Assembly (NCBI RefSeq): GCF_907164915.1
Contig: NC_061862.1
Location: 60,265,068 to 60,329,067 of the forward strand
Direction of reading: 5' to 3'
Origin: Impatiens glandulifera
Taxonomy: Eukaryota; Streptophyta; Magnoliopsida; Ericales; Balsaminaceae
DNA length: 64,000 nucleotides
A program made the position numbers and the translations under genes. The first letter of the stretch is position 1. The number at the start of each line of letters is the position of its first letter. A model generated the notes under the pieces. That model saw nothing but the letters and a program-made list of their open reading frames with translations, searched no databases and had not been told where the DNA came from. Positions 59,547 to 64,000 of this stretch are shown here, piece after piece.

Positions 59547-60064
59547 GAGAGAGAAAATAATTAAGATAAATAATTATTAGCAAAGAGAAATTATGAAATA
59601 AAGAGAAGGAGAAAGGAGAGATAAAATATTTGATAACGTGGATTATATATCTAATGACGATGGATTAATGTGGTGCATATTGACTTTAAACATTATTATA
59701 TATATATATTGTTATTATTAAATATAAAAATAAATATGTTATGTAATATTATATATTTTAATATAAAATTATTGATAAAAACATATTTTATATTATTAAT
59801 GCGAAAAAAATATAAATATTTATATGGTAAGAGAGAGTAAAAAATACTCAATAATTAAATTAAGGGAGAGAAATATATATATATTAGGAAAGAAATTTAT
59901 ATATATATAATTATTTGGAGAGAGAAAATAATTAAGATAAATAATTATTAGGAAAGAGAAATTACTTTATTTGTTAATGATGGTGAAGAGAGCGTGTGTT
60001 ACACCTCCAACATTTTAAATTAAGCGTTATTAGATATATATATAGATATAGATATAGATATAGA

Positions 60065-61766
60065 TTAAATCAAAATTCAAACCATCCGATTATAAGTATT
60101 TGAATTACATACGAAAACAATCAGCTCAGTCAGAGTTTTGAACAGCTTATAATCATAAGAAAATCCATTGCACAGATATGTAGTGTGTGGTTAGTGATAT
60201 AATATTATTTATATAATATAAATTATACTAATTGTTTTTAACAAGTATTTGTTACATTTTATTATTGATATAAATTTATATAAAATAATAATTAATCCTT
60301 TAGTACAATATTATTTTTGTATCATTTAATTTTATAATTTTTCATTATACATTTTATTAATATTATATATAACTTATTATTATATAATATATTTAATATA
60401 TTTTATTTTATTTTAATATTATTATTATTATTATATATAATCATTTTTAAAATATATTTTTTAAATAGTTTAATACTTTAATTAAAAAATATTTATTTAT
60501 TTTTATAACGATAATTTTATTATTTTTTTTATTTACTTATATTATAAATAATATTTTTTATTTATATATTATTTTTATTTTATTATAATTATTAATAATA
60601 TTTAAATTAAATAAATATAATTTACCGTTTATATTATAATTAATATTTTATATTTTAATTAAAATTAAATTCATTAATAAATAATAACAGCAAAATAATT
60701 TATAATAATAAATAATATTATTTATAAAATAAGTAAATATAAATAATAATTTTAAATTCATATTTATAATCTTTTCCTCTTCCTACAAAATTATAAATCA
60801 TATATATCTTATTCAATTTTTTATAATTCATACTAAACATTAATAACTTATACAAATTATAGATCTTTAAAATTCATCTTTATATACAACTTATACCCAA
60901 AAATAATTTGTACAACTTAATGAACACTCTCCATATATATAATATACCACCGTCGACAATGAATTGGTTTCATTCAAGCTTTAACTCAACCGAAATCAAA
61001 AGATCCAATTTCTGAAATTCATTATTTCAAATAATTTGTCAAGAACGCAACTTTGACCAGAGGGTGATTCATCCAAAACTGATCGGTGAAGTTGTAGATC
61101 TCGAGACGATGAGGAGAAGTTTCGTTCAGTGGTTGATCAAGGTAACTTAATTTGTCTTCTTCCTTTTTTATGTTTACCCAACTTTTTTAAATAAATAAAT
61201 AAATAATTAAACATGGAGTAGCATTTTCTGCTGCGTTTAAATTTGTCCTAAACCTTTAAAATCGGAAAATCAACTATCTCCAGTTGAATTTCTCATTTTA
61301 AACTTTCTTTTTCCATTTCGAATTGACCCAATTTTGTACATAATGGTTGATTGATTGAGATCGATTTAAGATTGGTTGAAAGTATAGTGCCCGTCTTGTT
61401 GCCATAGCTAATGTTTGTCGATCGGCTCACAATTATTGTAATCGAAGCTGATTTTGGATATTACGTTTGAGGTGTCTTTTAGTTTAAGGTTAGTGAGTAT
61501 GAGAATATGTTTACGACATATGGAAGACTTTTAAGAATATTTGTGACTGTTTTTATTCAAAGTAATAGAAAAACAGAGAGAAATTAGTAAACATAAATGG
61601 TATTTCTTCATCTGGAAAAAAAAAAAAAAAAAGCAAACATCTATCTTCTTGATGTTCTTCTCTTCATAAGGAAGTAAAATAGGAAAGGAAATAACACAAG
61701 TATCAAAAAAGACCTCTAATAGTCCATCAAAGTCAATAGCTAAGAAATTGAGGTGGAAAACAAGCA
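60065..61766. other. AT-rich intergenic and RABA5 3' flank
   Basis: 60180-60900 is extremely AT-rich. At 61109 an ATG starts 11 codons (MRRSFVQWLIK) ending at a GT donor-like site (61142); it could be the first exon of an unrecognised plus-strand gene, but I find no second exon before RABA5. 61530-61766 is probably the RABA5 3' UTR. Confidence 0.4.
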
Positions 61767-62634
61767 CTAGCCAGAAGAACAGCAAGATAAGGCACCTTTT
61801 TTCCTATCTGTGTCCGACCCATTGACAAGGGTGACTCGGTTCATCGATAACTCAGCCTTGTATGAATCCGAGTTAAGGACTTTCCTACTGACGTTATTGT
61901 AGATTTCTCTAATGACAATCTCAAAAGCTTTCATGACATTAGTGGAATCCAAAGCTGATGTTTCTATGAAGAACAAACCTTCCTCTTCAGCAAGACTTTT
62001 CCCCTCTTCAACACTGACTGCCCTGATATTATCCAGATCAGACTTGTTCCCTACCAGCATTTTTGCCACTGCAGTGTCGCAATGGGCTGCATCAACAACC
62101 AAATCACATTCATTCATTCATTCATGGGTTTAAATTTTTCATAAAATAGAATATGATATGAACACAACCCAGAAGCAATACAATCAAATGAACAACAACA
62201 ACCCTAAATTCATAAACTATTGTATACCCAACAACATCTACAACAGAATTCGTAACTAAGATCTACAATGTACTGTTACAAATTAATCACTTACTATTGA
62301 GTTCATCTAGCCAGCGTTTGATGCTGTCGAACGTTGTTCGCCGGGAAATGTCGTAGACAATGAGGGTACCAACGGCGCCGCGGTAGTATGCCGATGTGAC
62401 GGCACGGAATCTTTCTTGACCTGCTGTATCCCAAACCTGGGCTTTGACTTCCTTACCTTCGATTTCAACAACCTGTGTCTGAAACTCAACTCCGACCGTA
62501 GCTTTGGAGTGAAGATCGAACTCGTCTCTTGCGAATCGGGAGAGCAAATTAGACTTCCCCACAGCCGAATCTCCAATCACAACTATCTTGAAAAGGTACT
62601 CCTCCCCGGCGTCGTCTACCACTTCCTTACCCAT
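61767..62634 (-). CDS. RABA5: RABA5-type (Rab11) small GTPase, two exons
   Basis: Exons are 62634-62295 and 62086-61767 (minus), with a GT-AG intron of 208 bases splitting codon 114; 219 residues. It has all five G boxes: GDSAVGKS 21-28, switch I with the Rab11-type GVEFQTQ 48-54, DTAGQE 69-74, NKSD 127-130 and ETSA 155-158. The C-terminus SCCSSG carries the double cysteine (215-216) for geranylgeranylation and membrane attachment. The phrase [19 protein letters not shown] is typical of plant RABA. RABA proteins act at the trans-Golgi/early endosome in secretion, cell-plate formation and recycling. The exact subclass (RABA5) is judged from the C-terminal part ([18 protein letters not shown]). 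It appears intact. Confidence 0.92.
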
Positions 62635-63130
62635 TTTTTCTTCTTCGAGTTTAATTGCTCAATCGCTTGCAGCAATGGAGGATTGGAGATTATGGAAGAT
62701 GGAAAGATATGGAGATATATATATTATTATTATATACAAAGAGAAAGAGAGAAGAGTAGGCGTATAATATAATTATTATTAGCTTTCTAGAAGAGTCAAG
62801 TTAGCAGAGACTGACTGCGCAATTAACGCCACCACTCTCTTCATTAGCATTAGTGTATTGTATTTCAGTTTTTATTTTCTTTTGTTTTTATTTGAAGTGG
62901 ATGGGATTCTCTGTATCAACCAAATTTATCTAGTCCTCCTTTTAATATAAAAACAAATATATATTTAATTAAAAACTTAAATCAACAGTTAATAAAATTA
63001 ATTTTCTCACAAAACATAGACCTTATACCTACCTTAATTGAATCTAACTCTAAACAAGATTTATGAAATCAATATAACAATCTTATAAATTAATAAGTAT
63101 TTGAATCTTCATGTTAATTAAGAAACTGAC
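62635..63130. promoter_or_regulatory. RABA5 5' UTR and promoter region
   Basis: Upstream on the minus strand is a short leader with GA-rich sequence (plus strand tctctttc-complement near 62740-62757) and a TA-rich block at 62715-62737 that could hold the TATA element. The start site is not fixed. Confidence 0.35.
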
Positions 63131-63132
63131 TT

Positions 63133-63290
63133 AGGGGTGTAAACGAGTCGAATTCGAACTAATATTGGCTCGAATTCAAACTCGATCGAGCTTTCTGTAT
63201 TAAACTCGAACTCGGCTCGATCATATAACTATAGGCTCGAGTTTGGTTCGAAAGACTAGAATTTAAATATATTTATATATTAATTTCTTA
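63133..63290. repeat. hAT-like element end, aggggtgtaaacgag type
   Basis: taggggtgtaaacgagtcga followed by ctcga/tcgag-rich sequence is a phrase common at the ends of plant hAT-like non-autonomous elements. The other end was not found in the window. Confidence 0.45.
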
Positions 63291-63499
63291 TATTAAAAAA
63301 TATATAATAAAGTCGAGAGTCCATTCGTCGGACCGTACATCCCTCTGCGTATTTTTTTGTTTTACTCCCCATAATTCATCCATAGCGAGGACTTGGTTCA
63401 CGTAAGAATATTTGAGAAGAATATTTTCAAGTAATGTATTGTATTTGAGATTAACTTGAAAATATATTTGACTCTATTATGTTTATTTTAAAAAATAAA

Positions 63500-63850
63500 A
63501 CACCTTATAGTGAAATAAAAATAATTTTATATCTTATAAAATATAATATATTGAGATTGCATATATTAAATAATATTATATTATAATTATATTTTGATTT
63601 AATTTAAAAAAAAAATATATATTTTTTTAATTAAATTAATATTAAATCTATTTATTTATTTATAAATATTATATAATATATATATTTTTAATTTATAAAT
63701 ATTATTTTGATATATCTTGATAAATACTTATAGTAATATAAAAATAATTTTATATCTTATAAAATATATTGAAATGGTATATATTAAATAATATTACATT
63801 AAAATTATATTTTAATTTAATTTTCAAAAAATTATGTTTATGTAATTAAA
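63500..63850. repeat. Direct duplication, period ~232 bp
   Basis: aataattttatatcttataa, then atatattaaataatattac/t, occurs at about 63508 and 63740. AT-rich, non-coding. Confidence 0.6.
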
Positions 63851-64000
63851 TTAATATCAAAAATAAATTTATTTCGTATAATATAACATATATTTTTTAA
63901 TTTATAAGTATATTTTGGGAGGCCCATAAACAATAAGCTCATATATATCCCATATATAGTCTTATGATATGTTTTAAATTTTGATTAAAATATAAAATAT

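Larger units (their letters stand above)
56985..60064 (-). mobile_element. Helitron B (non-autonomous, minus strand)
   Basis: On the minus strand it begins TCTATATCTATATC at 60064 with host A before it. It ends at 56985 with hairpin ccgtgcaaacgcacgg and ATGATAG (usual CTAG now ATAG), followed by T. The ends match Helitron A in sequence and order, including aacattttaaattaagcgttattaga near the 5' end. It contains two minisatellite blocks (57110-57410, 57620-58640), two tRNA-like modules, and duplicated AT-rich segments (for example 59270-59580 and 59700-59970). It sits directly 5' of A in the same orientation. Confidence 0.7.

Overview
The window is nuclear DNA of a flowering plant, most likely a eudicot. 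The evidence is AT-rich intergenic DNA full of plant transposon families, GT-AG introns, and two well-conserved plant genes. These are a complete SKI2 RNA helicase gene (23 coding exons, + strand, 36.4-50.3 kb) and a two-exon RABA5-type small GTPase gene (- strand, 61.8-62.6 kb). A third gene-like ORF (15.1-15.9 kb, - strand) carries the ELM2/SANT part of a plant ARID-ELM2 protein and looks truncated. There is no bacterial-type operon, CRISPR array or viral genome here.

Layout. 1-9.5 kb: a fold-back repeat; a decayed mosaic of plastid DNA (pieces recognisable as infA, rpoC1, ycf2, 16S rRNA, rpl32, rps2, ycf4 and clpP) interrupted by about 3 kb resembling a Ty3/gypsy (Tat/Ogre-type) LTR; and a clean solo LTR of 1438 bp with a 5-bp target duplication. 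9.5-18.3 kb: a pogo-like mariner element inside a hAT-like element, small direct and inverted repeats, and the ELM2 ORF. 18.3-24.7 kb: a head-to-tail array of a roughly 675-bp unit, one copy split by an 865-bp Helitron whose empty site is preserved in neighbouring units. 24.7-36.4 kb: AT-rich DNA with a 200-bp MITE and a Tork/Tnt1-type Ty1/copia element complete from LTR to LTR but disabled by nine stops and a frameshift. 36.4-50.3 kb: SKI2, with an antisense LINE tail and two MITE-like insertions in introns. 51.1-53.5 kb: a Tourist-like MITE and an internally deleted hAT element. 54.3-60.1 kb: two adjacent Helitrons in the same orientation, each filled with an 88-bp minisatellite and tRNA-like modules. 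60.1-64 kb: the RABA5 gene and AT-rich flanks.

Function. The two intact genes are unrelated housekeeping functions: SKI2 acts in cytosolic 3'-5' mRNA decay with the exosome, and RABA5 in trans-Golgi/endosomal membrane traffic. They share no obvious regulation. Everything else is a layered record of transposition, tandem amplification and organelle DNA transfer followed by decay, much of it C-to-T. Exon borders were assigned by reading splice sites and checking frame continuity and family conservation; no alignment or search was run.
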